The notes: generated by a model not told the origin, from the letters alone. DNA of 64,000 nucleotides from Haloterrigena gelatinilytica (GCF_013342145.1 NZ_JABUQZ010000001.1:3286001-3350000), one strand, 5' to 3'; counted from the first letter of the stretch, positions 18,407 through 28,032 are shown. Numbers and translations are program-made.

Positions 18407-19753
18407 ATGAACGACGACAACTCACGCGACCTCTACGATCGGGCGCTGTCGGTCATGCCCGGCGGAGTCAACTCGGCGGTTCGTGCGGCGATCGAACCGT
18501 ACCCGTTCTTCGTGCAGAAGGGCGACGGCGGCCACGTCATCGACGCCGACGGCAACCGCTACGTCGACTGGGTGATGGGTCTCGGCCCGCTGCTGCTCGG
18601 CCACGACCTCCCGGAACCCGTCCGGGCGGGTATCCAACAGAAGGCCAGCGAGGGGCCGATGTACGGCACCCCGACCGAGATCGAGGTCGACCTCGCGGAG
18701 TTCGTCGTCCGTCACGTCCCCAGCGTCGAGAAGATCCGCTTCGTCAACTCCGGCACCGAAGCGACCACCTCGGCGGTCCGACTCGCACGCGGCTACACCG
18801 GCCGGAACAAGATCGTCGTCATGCAGGGGGGCTACCACGGCGCCCAGGAGTCGACGCTGGTCGAGGGCGACCACGAGAACTCGCGTCCATCCTCGGCCGG
18901 GATCCCGCAGTCGTTCGCCGAGCACACGCTTCCCGTCCCGTTCAACGACGAGGACGCCGTCCGCGAGGTCTTCGAGGAGCACGGCGACGACATCGCGGCT
19001 GTCCTCACCGAACCCATCCTGGGGAACTACGGCATCGTCTACCCCGAGGAAGGGTACCACGAGTTCCTCCGTGAGATCACCGACGAGCACGGCTCGCTGC
19101 TGATCTTCGACGAGGTCATCACCGGCTTCCGCGTCGGCGGCCTCGGCTGCGCCCAGAGCGAGTTCGGCGTCACCCCCGACCTGACGACCTTCGGGAAGAT
19201 CATCGGCGGCGGCTTCCCGGTCGGCGCCATCGGCGGCCGCGCCGAGATTATCGAGAACTTCACCCCCTCCGGCGACGTCTTCCAGGCCGGCACCTTTTCG
19301 GGTCACCCCGTCACGATGGCCGCCGGGCTCGAGACCCTCACGTTCGCCGCCGAGAACGACGTCTACGAGCACGTCAACGGCCTCGGCGACCGGCTCCGTC
19401 GCGGGCTGACCGACATCGTCGCCGATCAGGCGCCGAGTTATACGGTCACCGGCACCGACAGCATGTTCAAGGTGATCTTCACGCGCGAGGGACCGAGCCC
19501 CAACTCCCTCGAGGAGCAGTGTCCGGCCGGCTGCCGACAGGATCCGACCTGTCCGCGCTACGACTACAGCCCCAAGAACGCCGGCGACGTGAAAAACGCC
19601 GAGACCGAGCGCTGGCGGCGGATCTTCTGGGGCCAGATGAAAGAGCAGGGCGTCTTCCTCTCGCAGAACCAGTTCGAGTGCCAGTTCGTCAGCTACGGCC
19701 ACACCGAGGAAGACGTCGAGGAGACCCTCGAGGCGTACAAGCACGCGCTGTGA
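18407..19753 (+). CDS. hemL: Glutamate-1-semialdehyde 2,1-aminomutase
   Basis: A 448-residue PLP enzyme that converts glutamate-1-semialdehyde to 5-aminolevulinate in the C5 route. Signatures are [31 protein letters not shown], the Asp of [12 protein letters not shown] and the PLP lysine K264 in [12 protein letters not shown]. Near the C-terminus an insertion [20 protein letters not shown] (369-388) carries three cysteines (C372, C376, C382) where bacterial enzymes have a short loop. From memory haloarchaeal HemL proteins share this, and it might bind metal or respond to redox. It supplies HemB at 14197. Confidence 0.93.
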   Translation: MNDDNSRDLYDRALSVMPGGVNSAVRAAIEPYPFFVQKGDGGHVIDADGNRYVDWVMGLGPLLLGHDLPEPVRAGIQQKASEGPMYGTPTEIEVDLAEFVVRHVPSVEKIRFVNSGTEATTSAVRLARGYTGRNKIVVMQGGYHGAQESTLVEGDHENSRPSSAGIPQSFAEHTLPVPFNDEDAVREVFEEHGDDIAAVLTEPILGNYGIVYPEEGYHEFLREITDEHGSLLIFDEVITGFRVGGLGCAQSEFGVTPDLTTFGKIIGGGFPVGAIGGRAEIIENFTPSGDVFQAGTFSGHPVTMAAGLETLTFAAENDVYEHVNGLGDRLRRGLTDIVADQAPSYTVTGTDSMFKVIFTREGPSPNSLEEQCPAGCRQDPTCPRYDYSPKNAGDVKNAETERWRRIFWGQMKEQGVFLSQNQFECQFVSYGHTEEDVEETLEAYKHAL

Positions 19754-19899
19754 TCGGGGCGTAAGCCTGAGCCATCTCCCCTCGCGACCGACGGGGTGCG
19801 GGGGACCGACCAGCAGCGACGCGGGACGAGAACCGGCCGCCGATGATATCGAACGGCAGACCGCCGACCGCCGACGACGCCACAGGACTCGCGCTCGGA

Positions 19900-20574
19900 A
19901 TGAGCACACACGTCGACGAGATCGATTGGGCCCGGATCGTCGAGCGGTTGCTCTACCTGTTTCCGCCGATCCTCGGGGTCGGACTCGTCGGGGTCTTACA
20001 GGACGCAGAACCGGGCGTTCCCGGCCTCCAGTTCGTGTTGTTGCTCCTCAGCGGGTTCGGCTACACCGCCCTGACGCTCGGCTTGCTCGTCGCAATTTTC
20101 TTCGACGCACGCCGGATACGACGCCGACCGCGGGCCAGCGGGAACTGGACGCCGAACCCGTGGCTCAACGCCGCCGCCGCGCTCGTCTCGCCCCCGGTCG
20201 CGGGCGTCGCCTATCTCGTTCGCAGACACAGACGGTTCGGGACGCCGGCGGGACGGTCGGACTGGTGGCTCGTCGTGGCGGTGTCGCTCGCGACGACGCT
20301 GTTCGGGTTCGTCGCCGCGGCCGTCGCGATCGTCTTCACGATTCCGGGGCTGCTGGCGGCCGCCGTCGGGCTCGCGGGAACCGTCGCCGTCGGCTCGTTC
20401 CCGATCGCGATCCACCGGGACGCGGCTTACGTCTGCACGCGAAATCGGTCGTGGCGACCGAATCCGGCGCTCTACCTCGGGATCGCCTTTCTGAGCCTGT
20501 TCGTGCCGCCGCTCCAGCCGATCGTGGCGGGCTACTACCTCGTCCGTCGGCACGACGCGGTCGGCCGGCCGTGA
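19900..20574 (+). CDS. Polytopic membrane protein of unknown function
   Basis: A 224-residue protein starting MSTHVDEIDWARIVERLLYL with about six predicted helices. A repeated motif is notable: WTPNPWLNAAAALVSPPVAG and WRPNPALYLGIAFLSLFVPP, each followed by a helix and an xYLVRRH sequence, so the protein appears to be an internal duplication. An ATG at 19843 would add 19 residues of non-conserved look; 19900 is preferred. I do not recognise the family. It converges with the histidine kinase gene. Confidence 0.6.
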   Translation: MSTHVDEIDWARIVERLLYLFPPILGVGLVGVLQDAEPGVPGLQFVLLLLSGFGYTALTLGLLVAIFFDARRIRRRPRASGNWTPNPWLNAAAALVSPPVAGVAYLVRRHRRFGTPAGRSDWWLVVAVSLATTLFGFVAAAVAIVFTIPGLLAAAVGLAGTVAVGSFPIAIHRDAAYVCTRNRSWRPNPALYLGIAFLSLFVPPLQPIVAGYYLVRRHDAVGRP

Positions 20575-20644
20575 GCGTCCGCGGTAGCGACCGGACGCGT
20601 CGAGTGTACGAACGAGGCGTCCCTCGAGGACGGCCGCGTCTCCG

Positions 20645-21817
20645 TTACGACGGCGGCGACGAGGAGGCGCTCGAGGACGCGGTCGACTGCGACTCGGCCG
20701 CCGCCGGAAGTTCGACCGCAAACGTCGTTCCGTCCGGCCCCGTCTCGACCACGTCGACCGAGCCCTCGTATCTGGTCACGAGTTGGCGAACCAGATACAG
20801 CCCGATCCCGTGGGAGCTTCCGCGACTCTGGGTGCGTTCGAAGAGCGTCTCGAGCGTCGAGTCGGTGATTCCGGGGCCGTTATCCGCGATTTCGACCCGG
20901 ACGGTTTCGGGGCCGGGATCGACCGCGACCGAGACGCGCGGCGTCGCAGCGTCGTTGTGTTCGACCGCGTTCGAGAGGAGGTTCCCGAAGACGCGAGCGA
21001 CCAGGTGGTCGGCCCGAACGGAGACCTCCGGCGGGATCGACGTCTCCACGTCGACGGGGCCCCACTTGTGTTCCAGCTTCCGCACTTCGTCGGTCAGCAG
21101 TCGGGAGAGGTCGACCGTCTCGAGTTGCACCTCGCCGTCGGTCGACTGCAACAGGATTCGCACGTCGTCGATCACCGTCGACATCTCCTCGGACTCGTCG
21201 ATCACGATCTCGGCCCACCGTCGTTGTTGGTCGGTCGTCGCCGCTTCCTCGCGGAGCAGCGACGCGTACCCGTTGATGATCGTCGCCGTGTTCAACACCT
21301 CGTGGCGGAGGATACCGTTGAGGTAGTCGAGGTACTCCCGTTGCTCCGCTAAGTGTTCCGCCCGGAGCGAGGCGCGCTCGGCGGTCAGGGTGCGTTCGAT
21401 GGCTCGCCCCTCGAGGCAGCCGATTAGCAAGCCGATGCCGGCGCCGAGTACGACGGCCCACCGCGCCCACGAGACGACGTGCACCCACGACTCGGTCGGC
21501 ATCGTGGCGATGAGCGCGAGGTTGACGAGCAAGAAGATTACCAGTCCGCCGACCGACCAGCCGACGGCCCGTGGATAGCGACTCGGCGGGAGGTCCGCAT
21601 TCCGGAGCCAGTACCCGCCGAACGCGATCCCGCCGATGGCGGGAACGGACGTGACGATACCGACCAGAAACTGCCCGCTGGTGACGAACTCGATCCCCCA
21701 CGCGAAGTATACCACGATCTCACCGACCAATACGATCGTCAGTGCGGCTGCGAAGCCGATCACGTACTGCGGGATTCGATCCGGGGAGACGATATCGGCG
21801 TCCGCGGGCCAGCGCAT
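20645..21817 (-). CDS. Membrane histidine kinase
   Basis: A 390-residue sensor kinase. About five hydrophobic segments fill residues 18-135, with little extracytoplasmic loop, so it probably senses through its membrane part. A coiled linker leads to the phospho-acceptor box LNGILRHEVLN with H172 and then the ATPase domain: N box NLLSNAVEHND, DNGPGI and the G2 box GSSHGIGLYLVRQL. A low-complexity serine tail ends it. No response regulator is adjacent, which is common in haloarchaea. Its gene lies head-to-tail after the nitric oxide reductase gene on the same strand but 100 bases apart. Confidence 0.85.
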   Translation of the reverse strand: MRWPADADIVSPDRIPQYVIGFAAALTIVLVGEIVVYFAWGIEFVTSGQFLVGIVTSVPAIGGIAFGGYWLRNADLPPSRYPRAVGWSVGGLVIFLLVNLALIATMPTESWVHVVSWARWAVVLGAGIGLLIGCLEGRAIERTLTAERASLRAEHLAEQREYLDYLNGILRHEVLNTATIINGYASLLREEAATTDQQRRWAEIVIDESEEMSTVIDDVRILLQSTDGEVQLETVDLSRLLTDEVRKLEHKWGPVDVETSIPPEVSVRADHLVARVFGNLLSNAVEHNDAATPRVSVAVDPGPETVRVEIADNGPGITDSTLETLFERTQSRGSSHGIGLYLVRQLVTRYEGSVDVVETGPDGTTFAVELPAAAESQSTASSSASSSPPS

Positions 21818-21919
21818 ATACTGGTAATCAGTTTCGGTTTTGTTAGCAGTATCGGCCCTCCGAGAACGCCCCGTCGGGTAATCGGTGGTCGCCGGAACGC
21901 AAGAGATGTCGACCGGGAC

Positions 21920-24247
21920 TCAGTCGTCGTCGCTGGCCGGATCGACGGGATCGACGGCGTCGTCGCCGAAGATCCGGTCGGCGATGACGTGGCTGCGGGT
22001 CTCCTCGGCGGTCGGCTTCCGCTGGAAGAGGAGCTTCACGACGACGTCCCAGGCGAAGACGATCGCGCCGGCGATCAGGAGGGTGTCACCGGGCATGCGC
22101 AGCCAGAACAGCGTCTGGACGAGCCCGCCGTCGTAGAACTCGAGGCTGCGCGAGGCCGCGTAGCCCTCCGTGAAGGCGACCTCGAGCTGGAGGAAGCCGA
22201 CGGGGAGCAGCGAGAGGAACAGCATCAGCGCCAGCCCGGCGTTGCACAGCCAGAACGACCAGCGCAGCCGCCGGTCGGACCAGCGTGCGTCGCGGGTGGT
22301 CACCCGGAGGATGTAGACGGCCATCCCCATCGCGAGGAAGCCGAAGGCGCCGAACATCGCGCCGTGGGCGTGGGCGACCGTGAGGTAGGTCCCGCTCTCG
22401 AAGTAGCTGATCACCGGCAGGTTGATGAAGAAGCCGATGACGCCGGCCCCGAAGAAGTTCCAGACGGACGAGGCGACGATGAAGTAGAACGCCATCCGGT
22501 AGGGGAAGTCCGTCCCGGCGGCGTCCATCGCGCGGTACTGTCCCAGCGCCTCGTAGAGGATGAAGAGGAGCGGGATGAACTCGAGCGTCGAGAAGACGCT
22601 GCCGATCGGCAGCCAGACCTCGGGGAGGCCGGCCCACCAGTAGTGGTGGGAGACGCCGATGATGCCGCTGCCCATGACCAGCGCGGCCTGGAAGATGACG
22701 GCCTTCTCGGCCGATTTCTTCGAGAGGAGGTTCATCGAGACCAGCGTCAGGGCGATGACGACGAGGATGAAGAACTCGAAGACGCCCTCGACCCACATGT
22801 GGACGACCCACCAGCGCCAGAACTCCGTGATGACGAAGTTCGTCTTCGGCGTGTAGAGGAAGCCGGCCGTGAACAGCAGGCCGATCGAGCCGCCCGCGTA
22901 GACGATCATGTGGGCGAGCCCGTAGCGGGGCTCGCGATCGAGCAAGGGCTTGAAGCCACGCGCAACGAGCGCGGTCCAGCCGAGGAAACCGACCAGCAGG
23001 CCGGCCTGCCAGACGCGACCGATCTCCAAGTACTCCAGGCCCTCGTTACCCAGCAGCCACCACAGCTGTCCGTCGAAGACGTTGTTGACGCCGAGCCAGA
23101 TGCCGGCGAGGCCGCCGACGGCGACGACCAGTAACGCGGCGATCAGGCCCTTGATGTACAGCGCCTGCTTGCGCGGCTCGCGGCCCGTCAGCAGCGGCGC
23201 GAGGAAGAGGCCGGCGCCGAGCCACATCGTGGCGATCCAGAGGATCCCCAGGTCGACGTGCCACGTGCGAGCGATCGTCCACGGGAGCCACTCGAGGATG
23301 TCGACGCCGAGGACCTCGTGGAGCCCGAAGAAGTCGTCGCGCTCGACGTAGTAGTGGGCGAGCAGTCCGCCCATGAACGTCTGGAGGACGAACAGCAGCG
23401 CGCCGATGAGGACGAATCTGGTGCTCAGCAGCTGGCTCGGGGTGAGATCGATCTCCTTCGGGTGGGGGATCGAGACGCCCGCGGCCTCCGGTTCGGGGAG
23501 TTCGACGGCCTGGTAGAGCCAGATGGCGACCCCGGCGCCGGCGATCAGTAACACCATCGCGATGACGCTCCAGGTCATCACCGCGCCGCCGGCGTCGTTA
23601 CCCGCGGCCGGCGAGTACGGGAAGTCGTTCGTAAAGGAGACGTCCGAACCGGGCCGATCGGTGTGGGAGATCCAGGCGGTCCACAGCGCGAAGTCGGCGA
23701 ACCGCTCGGCCTCCTCTTCGGTCGGGATCAGTCCGTCCTGAATCCCGCGCTCGCGGTCGCCCTCGTGGTACGTCTCGACGTAGTCCTGGCGCACCTGCTC
23801 GTGGGCGTACGCTTCCGCGGCGGAGTACTCGACCCGCTCGCCGTCGGCGTACTCGCTCGACTGCAGCTCCTCCCGGACCTGCGCGTCGATCGCGGCCCGT
23901 TCGGACGACTCGAGGTCCTCGTAGGCCGTGTCGTGCTCTTCTTGCGCGTAGTAGTCGCGCATGTGCTCGGTCTTCAACTCGAGGGCGTCGGCGGTGTAGT
24001 CGACGTCGTAGTAACTACCGCGACCGAGCATCGAGCCCTGGTTCATCAACCCGTTCTCCTGGAAGACCATCTTCCCGGACTGGACGTCGTCGCTGGTCGC
24101 GACGGTCTCGCCGTCCGGGCCGACGATCGTCTCCGGTATCTCGGGTTCGTTCTCGTAGGAGAGCCACGCCCCGCCGCCCATCACGACGAGGTTCGCGACG
24201 AAGATCACCGCGAGGAACGTGGCCAGTTGCTTTCTGGAGACGTGCAT
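21920..24247 (-). CDS. norB: Quinol-dependent nitric oxide reductase, single-subunit (qNor)
   Basis: A 775-residue haem-copper-oxidase-superfamily protein that reduces two NO to N2O at the membrane. After one N-terminal helix comes an extended soluble region (about 30-205), the cytochrome-c-like fused domain that defines qNor. About 12 helices follow. Ligands are visible in TWHVDLGILWIATMW, VVHMWVEGVFEFF (non-haem iron His and the conserved Glu), IIGVSHHYWWAGLPE and TVAHAHGAMFGAFGF (haem ligands). The fused domain has no CxxCH, as expected for qNor. The start at 24247 gives MHVSRKQLATFLAVIF. No other denitrification gene is nearby, suggesting NO detoxification, or a pathway encoded elsewhere. 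Confidence 0.9.
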   Translation of the reverse strand: MHVSRKQLATFLAVIFVANLVVMGGGAWLSYENEPEIPETIVGPDGETVATSDDVQSGKMVFQENGLMNQGSMLGRGSYYDVDYTADALELKTEHMRDYYAQEEHDTAYEDLESSERAAIDAQVREELQSSEYADGERVEYSAAEAYAHEQVRQDYVETYHEGDRERGIQDGLIPTEEEAERFADFALWTAWISHTDRPGSDVSFTNDFPYSPAAGNDAGGAVMTWSVIAMVLLIAGAGVAIWLYQAVELPEPEAAGVSIPHPKEIDLTPSQLLSTRFVLIGALLFVLQTFMGGLLAHYYVERDDFFGLHEVLGVDILEWLPWTIARTWHVDLGILWIATMWLGAGLFLAPLLTGREPRKQALYIKGLIAALLVVAVGGLAGIWLGVNNVFDGQLWWLLGNEGLEYLEIGRVWQAGLLVGFLGWTALVARGFKPLLDREPRYGLAHMIVYAGGSIGLLFTAGFLYTPKTNFVITEFWRWWVVHMWVEGVFEFFILVVIALTLVSMNLLSKKSAEKAVIFQAALVMGSGIIGVSHHYWWAGLPEVWLPIGSVFSTLEFIPLLFILYEALGQYRAMDAAGTDFPYRMAFYFIVASSVWNFFGAGVIGFFINLPVISYFESGTYLTVAHAHGAMFGAFGFLAMGMAVYILRVTTRDARWSDRRLRWSFWLCNAGLALMLFLSLLPVGFLQLEVAFTEGYAASRSLEFYDGGLVQTLFWLRMPGDTLLIAGAIVFAWDVVVKLLFQRKPTAEETRSHVIADRIFGDDAVDPVDPASDDD

Positions 24248-24508
24248 GACAAGCGGTGATCGAACCGCCACACCCTCAAGTAGCGCTGCAATTCCTACGG
24301 AGTGGAAAAACGTGCGAACCGGTTCGGGCGGGGAGTCAAGGGGAAACCGGTCGAGGGGCTTGCGCGCCGAACTCGAGCGCCGAACGGACGCCGAACGCGG
24401 CCGTCTGCGCGAACCGCCCGACGCCGCGAGGCTCGAGCGCGCCGCGCGCGAGGGAGTCGTCGACTGCAGGCTGTAGCTCTTTGCCGCCCATGCCGGTAGG
24501 AGTGCCCG

Positions 24509-24838
24509 ATGAGCCACATCGACGACAGCGCCGACGAGGTCAGATCGCTCGAGATCGGGGCCGTGAGCCGGCTGTTCGAGGAGACGACGTTCCCGATGAC
24601 GACCGAGGAAGTTCTGACGGAGTTCGCCGACGTCGAGATCGCCTACCCGCGCCGGTCGGAGCCGCTCCGGGTGATCCTCGAGACCTCGGGTCACGAGACC
24701 TACGAGAGCGCCGACGAACTCGAGTTGGCGATCCTAAACGGCGTCCGGCGCGACGCGGTCGGGCGGCCCCGGTACAGCGACCGCGGGGACAGCCCCCACG
24801 ATACCGACGAACAGCTGCGGATGCAGCAGTCGTTCTGA
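24509..24838 (+). CDS. DUF5789-like small acidic protein
   Basis: A 109-residue protein with ETTFPMTTEEVLTEFADVEI, then ETSGHETYESADELELAILN and GVRRDAVGRPRYSDRGD. It is a paralog of the protein at 9758 and looks like DUF5789. GGAG lies six bases before the ATG. It starts a likely operon with the two DUF892 genes that follow within 40 bases. Function is unknown. Confidence 0.62.
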   Translation: MSHIDDSADEVRSLEIGAVSRLFEETTFPMTTEEVLTEFADVEIAYPRRSEPLRVILETSGHETYESADELELAILNGVRRDAVGRPRYSDRGDSPHDTDEQLRMQQSF

Positions 24839-24874
24839 CGGCCCGACGACGCGAGCGAGAGCCACCGAGAACCC

Positions 24875-25531
24875 ATGAGTACCACAGCGACCACAGCACG
24901 CGACGCACTGACGGCCCAACTCGAACGACTGTACGCCATCGAACGGGAGCTGCAATCGGCCCTCGAGACGCTGTCGACCGACGTCTCGATCGACACGCTC
25001 GACGAGATACGCGCCCTGGAGTGTCGCGAGCAGCTCCAGTACGTCATCGACCAGCACCGCGAGGAGACCGAGACGCACGTCGACCGGATCGAACGCGCCT
25101 TCGACGCCCTCGGCGCCGAACCGAAGACGCGCCCCGTGCCGGCCCTCGACGGCCTGCTCGCCGACAAGGAGGCGTTCAACAACGTCGTCCTGAACGACGG
25201 GCTCCGACCGCTGTTCTACATCCAGACGACGCTCCAGCTCGAGGCCGTCGAGTGTACGGCCTACGAGACGACGATGGCGCTGGCCGGCGCGCTCGAGGAC
25301 GGCGAGGAGGGCGACGAGACGACCGGTGCCGGCGATGCCGTCGTCGACGCGCTCGAACACAACTACGACGACGAGCGGCGGATGCGGACGGACCTCGAGG
25401 AGCTCGCCGACGGCGAGGCCGTCGAGACCCTGCTGGCCGCGAGTCCGATCGACGACGCGCCCCGAGAATCGCTCGATCGATCCCGGCGGGAGCGATCGCA
25501 CCCGGACCGACACGGAGCGACCGATCCATGA
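24875..25531 (+). CDS. DUF892 (YciF-like) ferritin-like protein
   Basis: A 218-residue all-helical protein. The YciF/DUF892 layout is seen in LTAQLERLYAIERELQSALE (helix A), LQYVIDQHREETETHVDRIE (helix B, with E-x-x-x-H type metal residues), then FYIQTTLQLEAVECTAYETT (helix C) and a fourth helix near 160. The family has a ferritin-like fold and is stress-associated in bacteria; activity is uncertain. The C-terminal 40 residues are polar and variable. Its stop overlaps the next ATG as ATGA, so translation is coupled to the paralog downstream. Confidence 0.75.
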   Translation: MSTTATTARDALTAQLERLYAIERELQSALETLSTDVSIDTLDEIRALECREQLQYVIDQHREETETHVDRIERAFDALGAEPKTRPVPALDGLLADKEAFNNVVLNDGLRPLFYIQTTLQLEAVECTAYETTMALAGALEDGEEGDETTGAGDAVVDALEHNYDDERRMRTDLEELADGEAVETLLAASPIDDAPRESLDRSRRERSHPDRHGATDP

Positions 25532-26031
25532 ACGTCGAAACGCTCGAGGACCTGTTCGGCCTGCAGCTCCAGCACGCCTACTACGCCGAACGGGCGCACG
25601 TCGAACTGCTCTCGGAGATGGCCGACGCGGCGCCGACCGACGACCTCCGCGAGGTACTCGCCGACCACCGCGCGGAGACCGACGCCCAGGTCGACCGGCT
25701 CGAGGACGTCTTCGCGGCGCTCGGTCGACACCCGCGGGCGAGTCGAACGCGGTCGATCGACGGGCTGGTCGAGTCGTGGCACGAGCACCGATCGGGGTCG
25801 GACGGCGATCCCGCGGTCCCGAGCGCCCTCGAGATCGCGCTCACGGGCGAACGGCTCGAGATCCGCGCCTACGAATCGCTGCTGACCCTCGCCGGTCGGC
25901 TGGCCTACGCCGACGACGTCGTCGAGCCGCTCGAGACGACGTTGGCCGAGGAACGGGCGGCGGTCGAGGCGCTCGAGGAGGTCGAAACGGAGGAATCGAT
26001 TCTGAAAACCCTCGCGCTCGAGGAGGGATAA
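25528..26031 (+). CDS. DUF892 (YciF-like) ferritin-like protein, second copy
   Basis: A 167-residue paralog of the upstream protein: FGLQLQHAYYAERAHVELLS, LREVLADHRAETDAQVDRLE and ALEIALTGERLEIRAYESLL correspond to its helices A-C, keeping His/Glu pairs. It is shorter and lacks the polar tail. The overlapping ATGA junction and same strand make the two a pair arising by tandem duplication, perhaps forming a hetero-oligomer. Confidence 0.75.
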   Translation: MNVETLEDLFGLQLQHAYYAERAHVELLSEMADAAPTDDLREVLADHRAETDAQVDRLEDVFAALGRHPRASRTRSIDGLVESWHEHRSGSDGDPAVPSALEIALTGERLEIRAYESLLTLAGRLAYADDVVEPLETTLAEERAAVEALEEVETEESILKTLALEEG

Positions 26032-26055
26032 GGAGCGGTCGCCTCGACGCGAGCG

Positions 26056-26610
26056 CTACTCGGTGCTGAACCGATCGTAGCGGGCCCGATAGCCCGCCAG
26101 CCGACCGGCGGGAGCGGTCGCCGTCGCGAGCGCCCGCTGGAGCGCGAGCGGAACGCGCGCGAGGGCGAACTCGTCGCGGTAGGCGTCGGCGATCACGGCG
26201 AGTTGCAGCGGCCCCGGCAGCCCCCAGCCGTTGGTCTTCCCCTCTCGAGCGAGCCCGAACAGCGTCTCGAAGAGCCGGTTGGACTCGAGTGCGGGCCGCA
26301 GTTCGATAGTCGTGCGAACCGGCTCGTCGCCGTCGTTCCAGATCGTGTGGTCGGAGCCGGGCGGCACCGCGAAGCGAGTCCCCGGCGTCGCCGTCCACTC
26401 GTCGCCCCCGATGCGAACGCCGAGTCGGCCGGCTTCGACCGCGATCCGTTCCCGCTGGCCGGGGTGGACGTGATCGACCTTGCCGACGGCGAACCCGTCG
26501 GGCTCGAGCGCGTACTCGAATCGCAGCCCCGCTTCCGTTCGCTCTCGAAACGCGATCCGTTCGCCGGTGACCGGGTTCGAGATGGCGGCCGTCGTCGATA
26601 GCGAAGTCAC
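26056..26610 (-). CDS. Cupin-domain protein
   Basis: A 184-residue protein starting with GTG. Residues about 10-100 form a cupin barrel: GKVDHVHPGQRERIAVEAG is motif 1 with His and Glu metal ligands, and VPPGSDHTIWNDGDEP is motif 2 with His. A C-terminal helical part (LETLFGLAREGKTNGWG and after) is found in haloarchaeal cupin proteins of unknown role. No ATG exists in the frame near this point, and upstream codons look non-coding, so the GTG at 26610 is chosen. It diverges from the ligase gene at 26935. Confidence 0.72.
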   Translation of the reverse strand: MTSLSTTAAISNPVTGERIAFRERTEAGLRFEYALEPDGFAVGKVDHVHPGQRERIAVEAGRLGVRIGGDEWTATPGTRFAVPPGSDHTIWNDGDEPVRTTIELRPALESNRLFETLFGLAREGKTNGWGLPGPLQLAVIADAYRDEFALARVPLALQRALATATAPAGRLAGYRARYDRFSTE

Positions 26611-26934
26611 GGTCGGGCTTCGTCGGTGCGAGGGAAAGCGCTTATCGACGGCCGGCGGAGTGTCAGCGCCGCCGATACGAACGCGCGTGCCGATGCTGTA
26701 CGGCACGGACGTCGAGCTAGAAGCGCGGCAGGCGGCTGCAGGCACCGTCACTTCAACGAATCGCGTGATAGGGACCGTATCGAATCGCGACGGCGGCGTC
26801 GGTACGGACGCCGACGAACGCGCCGTCGCCGAACCGACCGGCGACACGGCGGCGGAAACCGCCTCGTCGGCCCACCCGACGGGGCGCCGACAGCGACCGC
26901 TGTGACGCACCGACGGCCGAACTCCCTCCTGAGT

Positions 26935-28032
26935 ATGAACACGAGCATCGAAGTCGAGTACTGGGTCGTCGACGCGGACGGCGAACTCACCGAACCGGGC
27001 GCGCTCGCGGCGGTCTCCGAGCGAACCGAACGGGAGTTCGTCGAGCCGCTGTTCGAGTTGAAGACGCCCCCCTGCGAGACGATCGACGAACTGCGGGCGA
27101 CCTTCGCCGAGCAACTCGAGGACGTCCTCTCGACGGCGGCGGCCGAGGAGAAGCGACTCGTCCCGCTGGGGACGCCGATCAACTGCGGCGCGATCGACCG
27201 CCGGCCCGGCGAACGCGGGCGCATCCAGAAGGCGGTCCTCGGCGAGGACTTCGCCTACGCGAAGTACTGCGCCGGGACCCACATCCACGTCGAGAAGCGC
27301 AACGTCACCGATCAGCTCAACACGTTAATAGCCCTTGACGCGGCGCTCGCGCTGGTCAACTCCTCGCCGTACCTCGACGGCGAGCGGGTGGCCAACAGCG
27401 CCCGCGCCCACTGCTACCGGAAGAAGTGCTACGGCGGCCTCCCGAAACACGGCCAGCTCTGGCACTACGTCGACACCGTCGGCGAGTGGCACCGCCGGCT
27501 CGAGGATCGCTACGAGGAGTTCAAGCGGGCCGCCCTCGAGGAGGGGATCGACGAGGCGGCGATCGAGGACAACTTCTCGACCGACGACGTCGTCTGGACG
27601 CCGATCAGGTTGCGCGACCAGATGCCGACCGTCGAGTGGCGCTCGCCCGACGCGGCGCTGCCGAGCCAGCTCCTCCGGCTGGCCGACGACCTCGAGACCG
27701 TGATGGAACGCGTTCACCACACGAACGTCGAGGTCGAGTCCGTGAGCGACAGCCGCCACGCCGGCCACGTCACCGACGACGGCATCAGGCTCCCCACGTT
27801 CGAGACCGCCTGTACCTTCGCCGAATCGGCGATCGACGACGGCCTCGAGTCGGCCGACGTCGTCGGCTACCTCGACCGGATGGGGTTCGCCGTCGACGAC
27901 TACCACCCCATCTCCACGCGGATCGACGGCCGCCAGTACGTGACGCGAGGCGACGCGCGGGACCTCCGCCTGGAGTACGCGAACCGGCTCGAGGAGGACG
28001 TCGACGAACTGGTCGAGACGGTGGGCGTCTGA
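26935..28032 (+). CDS. gshA: Glutamate-cysteine ligase, GCS2 type
   Basis: A 365-residue GCS2/YbdK-family ATP-grasp-like ligase. It begins MNTSIEVEYWVVD and contains FELKTPPCETIDEL, YCAGTHIHVEK and MPTVEWRSPDAALP, the last two being family hallmarks of the substrate and ATP site. Haloarchaea use gamma-glutamylcysteine as their main thiol, and an enzyme of this family makes it from glutamate and cysteine. That is the likely role here, although GCS2 paralogs with other substrates exist. The ATG at 26935 puts the start directly at the conserved N-terminal strand. Confidence 0.82.
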   Translation: MNTSIEVEYWVVDADGELTEPGALAAVSERTEREFVEPLFELKTPPCETIDELRATFAEQLEDVLSTAAAEEKRLVPLGTPINCGAIDRRPGERGRIQKAVLGEDFAYAKYCAGTHIHVEKRNVTDQLNTLIALDAALALVNSSPYLDGERVANSARAHCYRKKCYGGLPKHGQLWHYVDTVGEWHRRLEDRYEEFKRAALEEGIDEAAIEDNFSTDDVVWTPIRLRDQMPTVEWRSPDAALPSQLLRLADDLETVMERVHHTNVEVESVSDSRHAGHVTDDGIRLPTFETACTFAESAIDDGLESADVVGYLDRMGFAVDDYHPISTRIDGRQYVTRGDARDLRLEYANRLEEDVDELVETVGV

